A DNA stretch of 43,562 nucleotides from Pseudomonadota bacterium (GCA_018896355.1 JAHIMW010000088.1:1-43562), one strand, 5' to 3'; positions 25,731 through 34,924 are shown, counted from the first letter of the stretch. Program-made: numbers and translations. Notes: generated from the letters alone by a model not told the origin.

Positions 25731-26771
25731 ATGATGAGGCTGGAAGAGTTCGCTTATGACTTGCCGGAGGAGTTGATCGCCCAGGAACCGGCGGCGGTCC
25801 GCGACGGTTCCCGGATGATGGTCGTGCACCGCAAGACGGGGGAGATCGAGATCCGGACATTCCGGGATCTTCCGGGGTACTTCGGCGAAGGGGACGTTTT
25901 GGTCGTCAACGATTCCCGCGTCCTTCCGGCGCGCCTGATCGGCAGGAAGGAGACGGGCGGCCTGATCGAGATTCTGTTGCTGACGCGACAACCGGGAGAC
26001 CCTCCCGAGGAGACCTGGGAAGTCCTGCTGCGCCCCGCCAAGCGGGTCGATGTCGGAACCACGGTCACGTTCGCTGACGGCTGTCGGGCGCGGATCGTCC
26101 GCCGGCTGTCGGAGAAACAGTGGCTTCTGGAATTCCGAACGGAAATCCCGTTCGACGATTTTCTCGCCCGTTTCGGTAGGGCGCCGCTGCCGCCCTACAT
26201 CAAAAGGAAGAGGCGGGAAACGCGGTTGCAGCAGGATCTGGAGCGCTACCAGACCGTCTATGCGCGCGTAAAGGGTTCCGTAGCGGCGCCGACGGCGGGG
26301 CTTCATTTTACCGAAGAGGTGTTCGATCTTTTAAGAGGCCGGGCGGTGGGGATCGCCCCCGTCACGCTCCATGTCGGCTACGGCACCTTCCTCCCGATCG
26401 CAGCGGAGAATGTGGAAGATCACGTCATGGAAGAGGAACTTTTCACCATCGACGGTGAGACGGTCCGGCTGGTCAACGGGGCGAAACGGGTCATCGCCGT
26501 GGGGACGACCTCGACCCGCGTCCTCGAATCCGTCGCCGACGACGAGGGAAAGATCCGGCCTGTTTCCGGCTCGACGCGTCTCTACCTCTATCCCGGCAGC
26601 CGTTTCCGGCGGGTCGATGCGCTGCTGACGAACTTCCACCTCCCCAAATCGTCCCTGTTTCTGTTGGTGTGCGCCTTTGCCGGCACGGAACGGATGCAGG
26701 AGACATACCGGATTGCCGTCGAGAACCGGTTCCGTTTCTACAGTTACGGGGATTGCATGCTGATCCTGTAG
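25731..26771 (+). CDS. queA: tRNA preQ1-34 S-adenosylmethionine ribosyltransferase-isomerase QueA
   Basis: The 346-residue protein matches QueA throughout: LEEFAYDLPEELIAQEPA at the start, VLVVNDSRVLPARLIG, RYQTVYA, GSVAAPTAGLHFTEEV and LTNFHLPKSSLFLLVCAFAG. QueA moves the ribosyl group of SAM onto preQ1 in tRNA and isomerises it to epoxyqueuosine. The start is at one of two adjacent ATGs (25731 or 25734); a third at 25716 adds five residues. The ribosome site is weak (GGGG about nine bases upstream). tgt follows after 11 bases, the usual order. Then come the Sec translocon genes, a common queA-tgt-yajC-secDF arrangement. Confidence 0.95.
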   Translation: MMRLEEFAYDLPEELIAQEPAAVRDGSRMMVVHRKTGEIEIRTFRDLPGYFGEGDVLVVNDSRVLPARLIGRKETGGLIEILLLTRQPGDPPEETWEVLLRPAKRVDVGTTVTFADGCRARIVRRLSEKQWLLEFRTEIPFDDFLARFGRAPLPPYIKRKRRETRLQQDLERYQTVYARVKGSVAAPTAGLHFTEEVFDLLRGRAVGIAPVTLHVGYGTFLPIAAENVEDHVMEEELFTIDGETVRLVNGAKRVIAVGTTSTRVLESVADDEGKIRPVSGSTRLYLYPGSRFRRVDALLTNFHLPKSSLFLLVCAFAGTERMQETYRIAVENRFRFYSYGDCMLIL

Positions 26772-26782
26772 GAAGACTTAAG

Positions 26783-27913
26783 ATGGAATTTACGATGATA
26801 GCAAAAGACCCCGGCTGCGGGGCCAGGCTCGGGAAGATCGGGACGCCGCACGGCGATGTGCGGACGCCTGCCTTCATGCCGGTCGGCACTCAGGGAACCG
26901 TGAAGGGGCTGACGCCGGAGCAGGTCCGCGGCCTCGGGGCGGAGATCATCCTCGGCAACACCTACCATCTCTATCTGAGGCCGGGACACCGCCTGATCGC
27001 CGATTTTGGAGGGCTGCACGGATTCATGAACTGGCCCGGGCCCATTCTGACCGACAGCGGCGGATTCCAGATCTTCAGCCTCGGCGCCCTGCGGCGAATA
27101 GCGGAAGAGGGGGCGACTTTTCAGTCCCATATCGACGGTTCGAGCCATTTCCTCAGCCCGGAGAAGGCCGTGGAGATCCAGGAGGCGCTCGGCAGCGACA
27201 TCATGATGTGCCTCGACGAGTGCATTGCCTATCCCGCCGCCCGGGAAGAGGTCGAACGGGCGCTTGCCAGAACCGCCCGCTGGGCGGACCGCTGCAAGCA
27301 GAGCCGGAAGAATCGGGCGCAGGCCCTCTTCGGGATCGTCCAGGGCGGCGTCTATTCCGATCTGCGCCGGCGGGGCGCGGAGGAGATCACGGCAATCGGT
27401 TTTGACGGCTACGCGATCGGCGGGCTCAGCGTCGGGGAACCCAAGGCGCTGATGCTGGAAAACCTGGCCGCGACCGCCCCGCTCCTCCCGGAAGACCGGC
27501 CGCGCTACCTGATGGGCGTCGGAACACCCGAGGATCTCGTCGATGGCGTCTTCCACGGAATCGACATGTTTGACTGCGTGATGCCGACCCGAAACGCCCG
27601 AAACGGATTGTTGTTTACAAACGGAGAAAAGGTTGTTATAAAAAACGCCCGTTACCGGGAGGATGCCTCGCCCATTGACAGCGAATGTGATTGTTATACC
27701 TGTCAAAATTACTCGCGGGCCTACCTGCGGCACCTGTATGTGGCCGGGGAGATCCTGGCGATGGTGCTGAACACGATCCACAACCTCCGGCATTATCTGC
27801 ATCTGATGGAGCGGATCCGGGAGGCGATCCGGGTGGGCCGGTATCCGGAGTTCCGGGACCGTTTTCTCCGGGAGCGGAAATCCATCCATATCGACAGTTG
27901 CCCCGAAACGTAA
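26783..27913 (+). CDS. tgt: tRNA-guanine transglycosylase
   Basis: The 376-residue enzyme exchanges guanine-34 of GUN-anticodon tRNAs for preQ1. Visible are D91 in LTDSGGFQIFSL (the general base), the motif GGLSVGEP, the nucleophile region GIDMFDCVMPTRNARNG and the zinc site CDCYTCQNYSRAYLRHL with a later His. Length is typical for bacterial Tgt. I chose the ATG at 26783, with AGGAAGA upstream; earlier in-frame codons overlap queA and do not look like the family. It sits between queA and yajC. With queD at the left end, the window holds three queuosine genes plus the GTP cyclohydrolase that feeds them. Confidence 0.96.
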   Translation: MEFTMIAKDPGCGARLGKIGTPHGDVRTPAFMPVGTQGTVKGLTPEQVRGLGAEIILGNTYHLYLRPGHRLIADFGGLHGFMNWPGPILTDSGGFQIFSLGALRRIAEEGATFQSHIDGSSHFLSPEKAVEIQEALGSDIMMCLDECIAYPAAREEVERALARTARWADRCKQSRKNRAQALFGIVQGGVYSDLRRRGAEEITAIGFDGYAIGGLSVGEPKALMLENLAATAPLLPEDRPRYLMGVGTPEDLVDGVFHGIDMFDCVMPTRNARNGLLFTNGEKVVIKNARYREDASPIDSECDCYTCQNYSRAYLRHLYVAGEILAMVLNTIHNLRHYLHLMERIREAIRVGRYPEFRDRFLRERKSIHIDSCPET

Positions 27914-27971
27914 GACCGGGGGGAATGAAACAAAAATATTTTCAACAGACATAAGGGAGGGCTTGACATTG

Positions 27972-28292
27972 ATGAATTCAGCTTACGCGATGGGTGTTCC
28001 GGGAGGCGGAGGCGGCGGCGCCGCAGGCGGTGATTTCAGCTTCATCATCATGATGGCGGTTCTTTTCGGTATCTTTTACTTTCTTCTGATCCGCCCGCAG
28101 CAGAAGAAGCAGAAGGAAATAAAAAATATGATAGCAAATCTTGCACACGGGGATCTGGTGATGACCTCCGGCGGGATCCAGGGGAAGGTCGTGGCGCTGA
28201 CGGATACGGTCGTGACGATCGAGATCGCCGACAAGGTCAAGATCAAGGTTGCCCGGAATTTCATCGGCGCCGTCCTGCAGAAGGCGTCTTAG
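27972..28292 (+). CDS. yajC: Preprotein translocase subunit YajC
   Basis: The 106-residue protein has a glycine-rich N-terminus, a single membrane helix (FIIMMAVLFGIFYFLLIRPQQKK) and the conserved YajC cytosolic part (GDLVMTSGGIQGKVVALTD and VKIKVARNFIGAVL). YajC binds SecDF and supports Sec export. I use the ATG at 27972, 10 bases after AGGGAGGG; an upstream TTG (27969) is also possible. It is followed by secD and secF. Confidence 0.94.
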   Translation: MNSAYAMGVPGGGGGGAAGGDFSFIIMMAVLFGIFYFLLIRPQQKKQKEIKNMIANLAHGDLVMTSGGIQGKVVALTDTVVTIEIADKVKIKVARNFIGAVLQKAS

Positions 28293-28347
28293 GAATGAGT
28301 CTTACGAACTGCATGCGCTGAAGCGTCAAGTTTGAAAGGGGTAAACC

Positions 28348-29949
28348 ATGTTTAAAAGCATCAAAATCAGGGCGGCCGTTACCATCCTCCTCTGTCTGGC
28401 CGCGTTTGTCTATCTGGCGCCTTCCCTGACCTCCGATCTTCCCGAGACGTGGAAGAGATACCTCCCGACCGACCGAATCCACCTCGGACTCGACCTCCAG
28501 GGAGGGATGCATCTGGTTCTGGAGGTGGAAACCGCCAAGGCGGTGGAAAGCACGCTGGAGAGGACCGTAAATGACCTGAAGGAGGGCCTGATGGAAAACC
28601 GGGTCCGTTTCAAGCTGCATGAACGGACCAAGGAGAAGAATCCGACCTTCGAGTTTCCCGATACGGCCTCGCGGGAAGCCTTCGAAAAGATCCTTAAAAA
28701 CCAGTATCCGGATCTGGAGGTCGCCTCCTCGCAGACGGTGGAAGGAAAGGGGCTGGCCTCGCTGAAGATCAAGGACAAACGCGCCGCAGAAATCAAGAAG
28801 ATGGCCGTGGAACAGAGCCTGGAGACGATACGAAACCGGGTCGATCAGTTCGGCATCTCCGAACCGGAGATCATCCCGCAGGGGGTGGATCGGATCATCG
28901 TCCAGCTCCCCGGCGTGAAGGATCCGGCGCGGGCCAAGAATCTGATCGGCCGGACGGCCCTGCTGGAATTCAAACTGGTGGACGACGAGCACAGCCTCGA
29001 CGAAGCCCTCAAGGGGAACGTCCCCGAGGGAAGCGTAGTCGCCAATGAATCCCGGATGGATCGGACTTCCGGCAGGCGTTCCGAAATTCCGCTTCTTCTC
29101 AAAGCCCGAACACTGATGACCGGCGAAGCGCTGGAAAGCGCGAAGGTCCAGATCGGCGACCGCTTCGGCGAACCCCACGTATCCCTCAAATTCAACGCCC
29201 AGGGGGCGAGGGACTTTGACCGGATCACCTCGGAAAACGTCAAGAAGCGACTGGCGATCGTGCTGGACGGCGTCATCCATTCCGCCCCGGTGATCCAGGA
29301 GAGGATCTCCGGCGGCCAGGCCCAGATCACCGGTTCGTTCACTATGGAGGAGGCGACCGACCTGGCCATCGTTCTGCGCGCCGGCGCGTTACCCGCGCCG
29401 GTGGTCATTCTCGAGGAGCGGACGGTCGGTCCCTCGCTCGGCCAGGATTCGATCGACAAGGGAACCTTGGCCAGCATCATCTCAGGAATCCTGATTCTCC
29501 TCTTCATGATCTTCTACTACCGTCTCTCCGGTATGATTGTCGATGTGGCGCTGGCCATGAATATGCTGCTGCTGCTGGGCATCATGGTCGCCTTCAAGGC
29601 GACGCTGACCCTTCCCGGCATCGCCGGCATCGCGCTAACCATCGGCATGGCGGTGGACGCCAACGTGCTGATTAACGAACGGATCCGGGAAGAACTGCGT
29701 CTCGGAAAAACGCCGCGGGCGGCCATCGACGCCGGCTATGCGAAGGCCTTTCTGACCATCTTCGACTCGAACGTAACGACCCTGGTGGCGGCTCTCTTCC
29801 TCTTCGGCTTCGGGACCGGACCGGTCAAAGGTTTCGCCGTGACACTGACGATCGGCATCGTGGTCAGCATGTTCACCGCCGTCTTCGTCACGCGGATCAT
29901 CTACGACCACTTCATCTGGAATCGCAAGATCGAAAGAATCAGCATTTAA
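28348..29949 (+). CDS. secD: Protein translocase subunit SecD
   Basis: The 533-residue protein has an N-terminal membrane helix, the SecD hallmark HLGLDLQGGMHLVLEVE, a large periplasmic P1 region (about residues 60-340) and a C-terminal bundle of membrane helices with VDANVLINERIREELRLG, the cytosolic loop region typical of the RND-like SecD. It uses the proton gradient with SecF to pull proteins out of the SecYEG channel. It has the usual length for deltaproteobacteria. AAAGGGG lies 7 bases before the ATG. It is 55 bases after yajC and 19 bases before secF. Confidence 0.96.
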   Translation: MFKSIKIRAAVTILLCLAAFVYLAPSLTSDLPETWKRYLPTDRIHLGLDLQGGMHLVLEVETAKAVESTLERTVNDLKEGLMENRVRFKLHERTKEKNPTFEFPDTASREAFEKILKNQYPDLEVASSQTVEGKGLASLKIKDKRAAEIKKMAVEQSLETIRNRVDQFGISEPEIIPQGVDRIIVQLPGVKDPARAKNLIGRTALLEFKLVDDEHSLDEALKGNVPEGSVVANESRMDRTSGRRSEIPLLLKARTLMTGEALESAKVQIGDRFGEPHVSLKFNAQGARDFDRITSENVKKRLAIVLDGVIHSAPVIQERISGGQAQITGSFTMEEATDLAIVLRAGALPAPVVILEERTVGPSLGQDSIDKGTLASIISGILILLFMIFYYRLSGMIVDVALAMNMLLLLGIMVAFKATLTLPGIAGIALTIGMAVDANVLINERIREELRLGKTPRAAIDAGYAKAFLTIFDSNVTTLVAALFLFGFGTGPVKGFAVTLTIGIVVSMFTAVFVTRIIYDHFIWNRKIERISI

Positions 29950-29968
29950 GGGATTTGAGGAGAATTCA

Positions 29969-30880
29969 ATGGAAATCATCAAAACGGAGACCCACTATAA
30001 TTTCGTCAGGATGATGAAGCCCGCCGTCATCCTGTCGCTCGCCGTCATCATCATCGGCATCGGCTCCCTGATCTGGCACGGGGGACCCAATTTCGGCATC
30101 GATTTCGCGGGCGGCACGCTGATCCAGATCAAATTCCAAAAAGAGACCCCGGCGGACAAGATCCGGGATGCGTTCAAGTCGATCGGCTTCGAGGGGAGCA
30201 TCATCCAGGATTTCGGTCCGAAGGAGGTCATCGTCCGTACGGCCGAATCCGGAACCGACGCCAAGGGGCTCACTTCGAGCGTCGAGGAGGCGCTCGGCGC
30301 CGCCTTCGGCAAAGGGGCCTATGAAGTCCGGCGGGTCGAGATGGTCGGCCCGAAGGTCGGCAGGGACCTGACGCGAAAGGCGATTCTGGCGATCATATTC
30401 TCCTGGATCGGGATTCTTGTCTATGTCGGGGTGCGGTTCGAATTTCGCTACGCGCTGGGGGGCATCGTCGCGCTGGTCCATGATATCCTGATCACGATTA
30501 CGTTTCTCTCCCTCTTCAACAAAGAATTCGATCTGAATATCGTGGCGGCGCTGCTGGCGATCATCGGGTACTCGATCAACGACACGATCGTCATCTTCGA
30601 CCGGATCCGTGAAAACGCGCGCAAAAACATCCGGCAGAGCCTCGACGAGGTCATCAATGCAAGCGTGAACCAGACCCTCAGCCGGACCATCCTGACATCC
30701 CTGACGGTCATCATCGTTTTGTTCGTCCTCTTCTTTTTCGGAGGGGCCGTGATCCACGATTTCACCTTCGCGCTGCTCGTGGGGACCTTCGCCGGCGTCT
30801 ATTCGACCGTCTTCATCGCGAGCCCGATCGTGCTTATGTTCGAGAAGATCAAACCGACGGGATTGAAGAGGAAAAAATAA
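29969..30880 (+). CDS. secF: Protein translocase subunit SecF
   Basis: The 303-residue membrane protein has the SecF signature FGIDFAGGTLIQIKF near the N-terminus, a short periplasmic region and a C-terminal helix bundle with AALLAIIGYSINDTIVIFDRIRENAR. It forms the SecDF complex that completes protein export. GAGG sits about 9-10 bases before the ATG. The stop is two bases before the TTG start of the next gene. No oddities were seen. Confidence 0.96.
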   Translation: MEIIKTETHYNFVRMMKPAVILSLAVIIIGIGSLIWHGGPNFGIDFAGGTLIQIKFQKETPADKIRDAFKSIGFEGSIIQDFGPKEVIVRTAESGTDAKGLTSSVEEALGAAFGKGAYEVRRVEMVGPKVGRDLTRKAILAIIFSWIGILVYVGVRFEFRYALGGIVALVHDILITITFLSLFNKEFDLNIVAALLAIIGYSINDTIVIFDRIRENARKNIRQSLDEVINASVNQTLSRTILTSLTVIIVLFVLFFFGGAVIHDFTFALLVGTFAGVYSTVFIASPIVLMFEKIKPTGLKRKK

Positions 30881-30882
30881 CG

Positions 30883-31395
30883 TTGACCCCGCTGGAGATC
30901 GGAGGAATGACGGTATTCATTCTGGTGCTTCTGTTCGGCGCCTTCTCCATACTTTTCGGCCTTCCGGGGACCGTCATCATCCTGATCGATGTGGTCATTT
31001 ATGCAACCGTGACCGGATTTGAAAGGATCGGGGTCAAGATCCTCATCACGCTGCTCGTTCTCTCGATCCTTGCGGAACTCGCCGATTTCGCCGTCGGGAT
31101 GGGAGGCGCCGTCAAGTTCGGCGCCTCCCGGAAGGCGTTCTGGGCCTCCATCATCGGCGGTCTGATCGGGGCTGTGCTGATGGCGCCTTTTCTTCTCGGA
31201 TTGGGCGCCGTCGTCGGAGGGTTCTTCGGCGGGTTCGCCGGCGTCCTGATCGTCGAGCTTCTTCGCCGGAACCGACTGAAACCGTCGCTCCGGGCGGCCT
31301 GGGGGGCGCTCCTGGGACGCGCCGCGGGGATCTGCGTGAAGGGGAGTTTTGCGCTGATCATGATCGTCATTACATTGTCCAGTGTTTATAACTAA
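30883..31395 (+). CDS. DUF456 membrane protein
   Basis: The 170-residue protein is mostly hydrophobic, with about four to five membrane helices and glycine-rich motifs (FGLPGTVIILIDVVIYA, GGLIGAVLMAPFLLGLGAVVGGFFGGFAG). This is the DUF456 family, of unknown function, often present as a single small membrane protein. The start used is TTG at 30883, two bases after secF; an ATG at 30907 with GGAG nine bases upstream would remove eight residues and is equally possible. It lies between secF and lepB in the same operon, hinting at a membrane or export role, which is inference only. Confidence 0.82.
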   Translation: MTPLEIGGMTVFILVLLFGAFSILFGLPGTVIILIDVVIYATVTGFERIGVKILITLLVLSILAELADFAVGMGGAVKFGASRKAFWASIIGGLIGAVLMAPFLLGLGAVVGGFFGGFAGVLIVELLRRNRLKPSLRAAWGALLGRAAGICVKGSFALIMIVITLSSVYN

Positions 31396-31405
31396 GGAAA
31401 CTTAA

Positions 31406-32017
31406 ATGAGCAAACCTAAATCGAAACTGCGGGAATATATCGAGGCGATCCTCCTGGCCATCGTGATCGCTTTTTTCATACGAACCTTCGTGATTCAGGC
31501 CTACAAGATTCCCTCCGGTTCGATGAAGCCGACGCTGCTGATCGGCGATCACATCCTTGTGAGCAAATTCAACTACGGGGTCAGACTCCCGCTTCTCCGT
31601 TCCACTCTGATCCCCCTCGGGACGCCCAAGCGGGGGGACATCGTGGTCTTTATCTATCCCGAGGACCGTTCAAAGGATTTCATCAAGCGCCTGATCGGCC
31701 TGCCGGGAGACACAATCGAGATCCGCAACAAAAAAATCCTTCTGAACGGCCTCCCCTGGAGCGACACCCGCGGGGTCTATGTGGACAACCTGATCATCTC
31801 GGGCGCCGTCCAGCCCCGCGACAACTTCGGACCGGCCACGGTGCCGGAGGGTTCCCTCTTCGTCATGGGAGACAACCGGGATGAGAGTTACGACAGCCGC
31901 TTCTGGGGATTCGTCCCGATGAAGGACGTTCTGGGCAAAGCACTGATCATCTACTGGTCCTGGAACCGGGAGAATAACGGCGTACGCCTGGGTCGGATCG
32001 GATCGATCCTCCATTAG
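31406..32017 (+). CDS. lepB: Signal peptidase I
   Basis: The 203-residue protein has one N-terminal membrane helix (AILLAIVIAFFIRTFVIQAY), then the catalytic Ser S39 in IPSGSMKPTLLIGDHILV and Lys K94 in DFIKRLIGLPGD. The later boxes GDNRDESYDSRFWGFVP are also present. It cleaves Sec and Tat signal peptides on the outer face of the inner membrane. It is the short form with a single membrane anchor. It ends the queA-sec operon and lies only six bases from the convergent NRAMP gene, so transcripts from both sides likely overlap. Confidence 0.95.
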   Translation: MSKPKSKLREYIEAILLAIVIAFFIRTFVIQAYKIPSGSMKPTLLIGDHILVSKFNYGVRLPLLRSTLIPLGTPKRGDIVVFIYPEDRSKDFIKRLIGLPGDTIEIRNKKILLNGLPWSDTRGVYVDNLIISGAVQPRDNFGPATVPEGSLFVMGDNRDESYDSRFWGFVPMKDVLGKALIIYWSWNRENNGVRLGRIGSILH

Positions 32018-32023
32018 ATTTTG

Positions 32024-33301
32024 TCAGATCAGCGTGAAGACCAGCATGGCCAGCGAAAGGAAGGTGAGAACCGCTACGGTCAGCCAGGAGAGGATGTTCA
32101 TGACGGGGCCGTTCGTGTATTTCCCCATGATCCGCCGGTCGTTCACCAGCAGAAGCATGAAGACGAGAATCACCGGGAGGATCGCCCCGTTGATGACCTG
32201 GGAGTAGAACATGATCCGGATCAGCGGCATGTCGGGCAGCAGAATGATTCCGGCGCCGAGAAGAACCATCAGGGAGTAGAGGCCGTAGAACTGCGGGGCC
32301 TCCAGGAATTTGCGGTTCAGGCTGGACTCCCATCCGAAGGCCTCGCAGATCGTGTAGGCGGTAGAGATTGGCAGGATCGAGGCGGCGAAGAGCGAAGCGT
32401 TCAGCAGGCCAAAGGCGAACAGCCAGGAGCAGTACGCACCCGCGAGCGGCGCCAGCGCCTGGGCGGCATCCTTGGCGCTCTCGATCCGTACGCCGTTCTG
32501 GAAGAGCGTGACCGCGCAGAGCATGATGATGAAAAAGGCGATCACGTTCACCGTCACCGATCCGAGGATGACATCCATCCGGGCGTATGGGTAATCCTCC
32601 GCCTTCAGCCCCTTGTCCACCACGGAGGACTGGAGGTAGAACTGCATCCAGGGGGCGATCGTCGTTCCGATCAACGCCACGAACATCGTCAGGAAGCCCG
32701 ATTCCATCCGGAAGGTCGGCTTCAGCAGGGAGGAGCCCACGGCGCTCCAGTCCGGCTTTCCCATGAAACCCGAGACGATGTAGGAAAGATAAAAGAGGCA
32801 GGCGAACAGAAACACCTTCTCCACGGATTTGTAATTCCCCTTGACGACCAGCCACCAGACAAATGCGGCGCTGAAAGGCACGGAAAGGTACCGGCTGATG
32901 CCGAAGATTTCCAGGCTCGCCGCGACGCCGGCAAATTCGGAAACCGTGTTCCCCAGATTGGCCAGAAACAGCACGATCATCAGGTAGAAGGTGATACGCG
33001 CCCCGAACCGCTCGCGAATCAGGTCGGAGAGCCCCTTGCCCGAAACGACGCCCATCCGGGCGCACATCTCCTGGATAATGATCAGGGCTGCGGTGATCGG
33101 GATGAGTGTCCACAGAAGCGTGAGACCGTATTCGGCGCCGGCAAGGGAGTAGGTCGTGATGCCGCCGGCGTCGTTGTCCACGTTGGAGGTGATGATCCCC
33201 GGTCCGATCAGTGCGAAGAAGAGCCCGAGCGAGCGCCAGTATTTTTTGATGGACGGGAACCGCAGGAATCTGTGGATGCCTCCAAAAAGGGATTCAACCA
33301 T
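32024..33301 (-). CDS. NRAMP-family (SLC11) divalent metal transporter, NrMT-like
   Basis: The 425-residue membrane protein has about eleven hydrophobic segments and the NRAMP fold. Helix 1 reads GPGIITSNVDNDAGGITTYS (D42, N43, D44), in place of the usual DPGN. Helix 6 reads IGTTIAPWMQFYL (211-223), where the metal-binding Met of canonical NRAMP (in the AxxMPH motif) is replaced by Ala216. Loss of that soft ligand is the mark of the NRAMP-related magnesium transporters, so Mg2+ is the likely substrate; Mn2+ is less likely. It follows the MgtE-like sensor gene by 33 bases on the same strand. The ribosome site is not strong. The gene is convergent with lepB. Confidence 0.85.
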   Translation of the reverse strand: MVESLFGGIHRFLRFPSIKKYWRSLGLFFALIGPGIITSNVDNDAGGITTYSLAGAEYGLTLLWTLIPITAALIIIQEMCARMGVVSGKGLSDLIRERFGARITFYLMIVLFLANLGNTVSEFAGVAASLEIFGISRYLSVPFSAAFVWWLVVKGNYKSVEKVFLFACLFYLSYIVSGFMGKPDWSAVGSSLLKPTFRMESGFLTMFVALIGTTIAPWMQFYLQSSVVDKGLKAEDYPYARMDVILGSVTVNVIAFFIIMLCAVTLFQNGVRIESAKDAAQALAPLAGAYCSWLFAFGLLNASLFAASILPISTAYTICEAFGWESSLNRKFLEAPQFYGLYSLMVLLGAGIILLPDMPLIRIMFYSQVINGAILPVILVFMLLLVNDRRIMGKYTNGPVMNILSWLTVAVLTFLSLAMLVFTLI

Positions 33302-33334
33302 CGCTCAGTGCCGCCTTCCTCATCCATCGTCTTC

Positions 33335-34609
33335 CTACCGGCCCAACTTGGGCGCCACCACTTCAAGAAGGTTCTTGAACAGAATAACCCCCTTCAGGGA
33401 GTTGTTTTCATCAACAACCGGCATGGCCAGGATGCCGTACTTGGCGAAATCGTCGGCGATCCGCTCCTTCTTCTCCTCGATATTCACCGCAACCACCCGC
33501 GTATCCATCAGATCGGAGAGCATCGTCACCGGCGGTGCTACCAGAAGATCCCGGAGACTTAAGACGCCGAGGAGGCGCTCCCGGCCGTCCACAACGTAGA
33601 GGTAATAGATAAGATCCATGTCATCGGCTTCACGACGGATCTTCTCCATGGCCTCGCCGGCTGTCACCGCAGGTGCAAAGCTGAGATACGAGGTGGTCAT
33701 CAGGCCTCCCGCCTTCTCTTCCGGATGCGCGAGGAGCTCCTTCATGTCCTCCGCCACCTCCCTCTCCATCTCATTGAGAATCCCTTCCACCCTCTCCTTC
33801 GGGAGATCCCCCAGGAGGTCGGCCGCCTCGGAGAGGGACATCTCTTCGATGATATCGGAGGCGTTCTCCGTCGACAGTCCCTCGATCAGGCTCACCTGGA
33901 TTTTCGGATCGGTCTCCTCCAGGGTTTCCGCCGCCGTTTCAATGTCGAGCGAACCGAAAACAGCGGAACGCTGATGGATATCGAGATCTTCGATGATATC
34001 GGCGAGATCCGCAGGGTGGAGTTGAGCAAGTCGCTTCTGGGCGACGGTCAGCCGCAGCAGATCCGGCGATGAGACGGGCTGGACAAATTTCCAGGAAATC
34101 AGTTGATCCGTCATGATGTAGTCGAAGAGTATACGGAGGATAAAACCGATCGGCTTCTCCAGACCGACGCGCCGCAGAAGACCGCGGAAACCGACATCCA
34201 CGTGGACCAGGTAGAGAATCCTGTTCGCCAGCAGAAACTGCAGGTCGTTGACCCGCCGGATCTTCGCCCCGTCCGTGTCCACAACCTGCTTGTCCAGCAG
34301 GGTCTCTTTGAGGAGGAGTTCTCCGGATCGGTGCGCCGGTTCCCGGAAATCCTCCGGCAGCAGGGGCCTTGCGGTCAACGTCCCGTTGACCGCCTCGATG
34401 GCCTTCCAGGGAAGCATAACCGTTCGCCGATCCTTTTCCAATTGCACGAGGATATCGATGACCGGAGGGTACATACCGCCAATGTTTCCGGTCAGATCGA
34501 TGACCCTTCCGATGGGGCGGCCTTCCGAACCAACAATCCTTTTTCCCAGGAGTTCGCTTAAAAACAAAAACACCTGGGGTTCATGGTCCACCACCATATT
34601 TACCGACAT
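33335..34609 (-). CDS. Soluble PRC-barrel/MgtE_N/CBS protein (MgtE-like sensor without channel)
   Basis: The 424-residue protein has PRC-barrel-like sequence in about residues 1-160 (LLGKRIVGSEGRPIGRVIDL and a second KQVVDTDGAKIRRVNDLQF). A MgtE N domain of helical repeats follows at about 190-290 (LAQLHPADLADIIEDL, ASDIIEEMSLSEAADLLGDL), then two CBS domains (about 300-424; MTTSYLSFAP, LLGVLSLRDLLV, GILAMPVVDENNSLKGVI). It stops after the second CBS domain; the five membrane helices of the MgtE channel are absent. In MgtE the N and CBS parts sense Mg2+ and gate the channel. Here the module sits 33 bases upstream of an NRAMP-like transporter. GGAGG lies eight bases before the ATG chosen (34609). 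Confidence 0.87.
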   Translation of the reverse strand: MSVNMVVDHEPQVFLFLSELLGKRIVGSEGRPIGRVIDLTGNIGGMYPPVIDILVQLEKDRRTVMLPWKAIEAVNGTLTARPLLPEDFREPAHRSGELLLKETLLDKQVVDTDGAKIRRVNDLQFLLANRILYLVHVDVGFRGLLRRVGLEKPIGFILRILFDYIMTDQLISWKFVQPVSSPDLLRLTVAQKRLAQLHPADLADIIEDLDIHQRSAVFGSLDIETAAETLEETDPKIQVSLIEGLSTENASDIIEEMSLSEAADLLGDLPKERVEGILNEMEREVAEDMKELLAHPEEKAGGLMTTSYLSFAPAVTAGEAMEKIRREADDMDLIYYLYVVDGRERLLGVLSLRDLLVAPPVTMLSDLMDTRVVAVNIEEKKERIADDFAKYGILAMPVVDENNSLKGVILFKNLLEVVAPKLGR

Positions 34610-34655
34610 TTTCACCGCCTCCACGCAAGGCTGCCTATAACACCAAACCCGATAT

Positions 34656-34697
34656 TTCAACAGTTTTTTTCAGCGCATTTTGGGGCTTGACCTGCCG
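34656..34697. repeat. Direct repeat, left copy, flanking yqaA
   Basis: It begins TTCAACAG and ends with CGCATTTTGGGGCTTGAC then CTGCCG. The right copy (35694-35738) shares the TTCAACAG, a GCATTTTGGGGCTTGAC block of 17 bases and CTGCCG. This copy lacks two bases of the TTGACA box and has no good -10, so it looks like a decayed copy of the pyr promoter. Confidence 0.7.
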
Positions 34698-34895
34698 GTG
34701 AAATCGCGATCTCCAGGCGCAAGAGTCAAATGGCTTCCGGCGCTATCCGCACCGGCTCCTTCCGGCTAATTCCGCTATTTTCCAGACCTGAAGGTTTTTG
34801 GGATGTATGACAACATTTTCCCCATGACGAAGACTTCCCCCTGAAATTTTTGCTCTGAGATCACCCCCCGGAACAGAGGATAGATTATATTTCTA

Positions 34896-34924
34896 TTGAC
34901 AGCCAGAAGGGGGTTGCATATATT
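34896..34924 (+). promoter_or_regulatory. Sigma-70-type promoter for yqaA
   Basis: TTGACA (34896-34901) and TATATT (34919-34924) are spaced by 17 bases, close to ideal. The start point would be near 34931, about 55 bases before the yqaA ATG. Confidence 0.75.

Noticed and set aside
25459..25731. 90-codon reading before queA
   Set aside because: No family likeness, weak start, overlaps the queA start and contains a palindrome; more likely non-coding.
32021..33562. Long open frame of over 500 codons on the plus strand opposite the NRAMP and MgtE-like genes
   Set aside because: It is antisense to two well-supported genes, rich in His/Asp/Arg/Gly without any domain, and is the usual mirror of GC-rich coding DNA.
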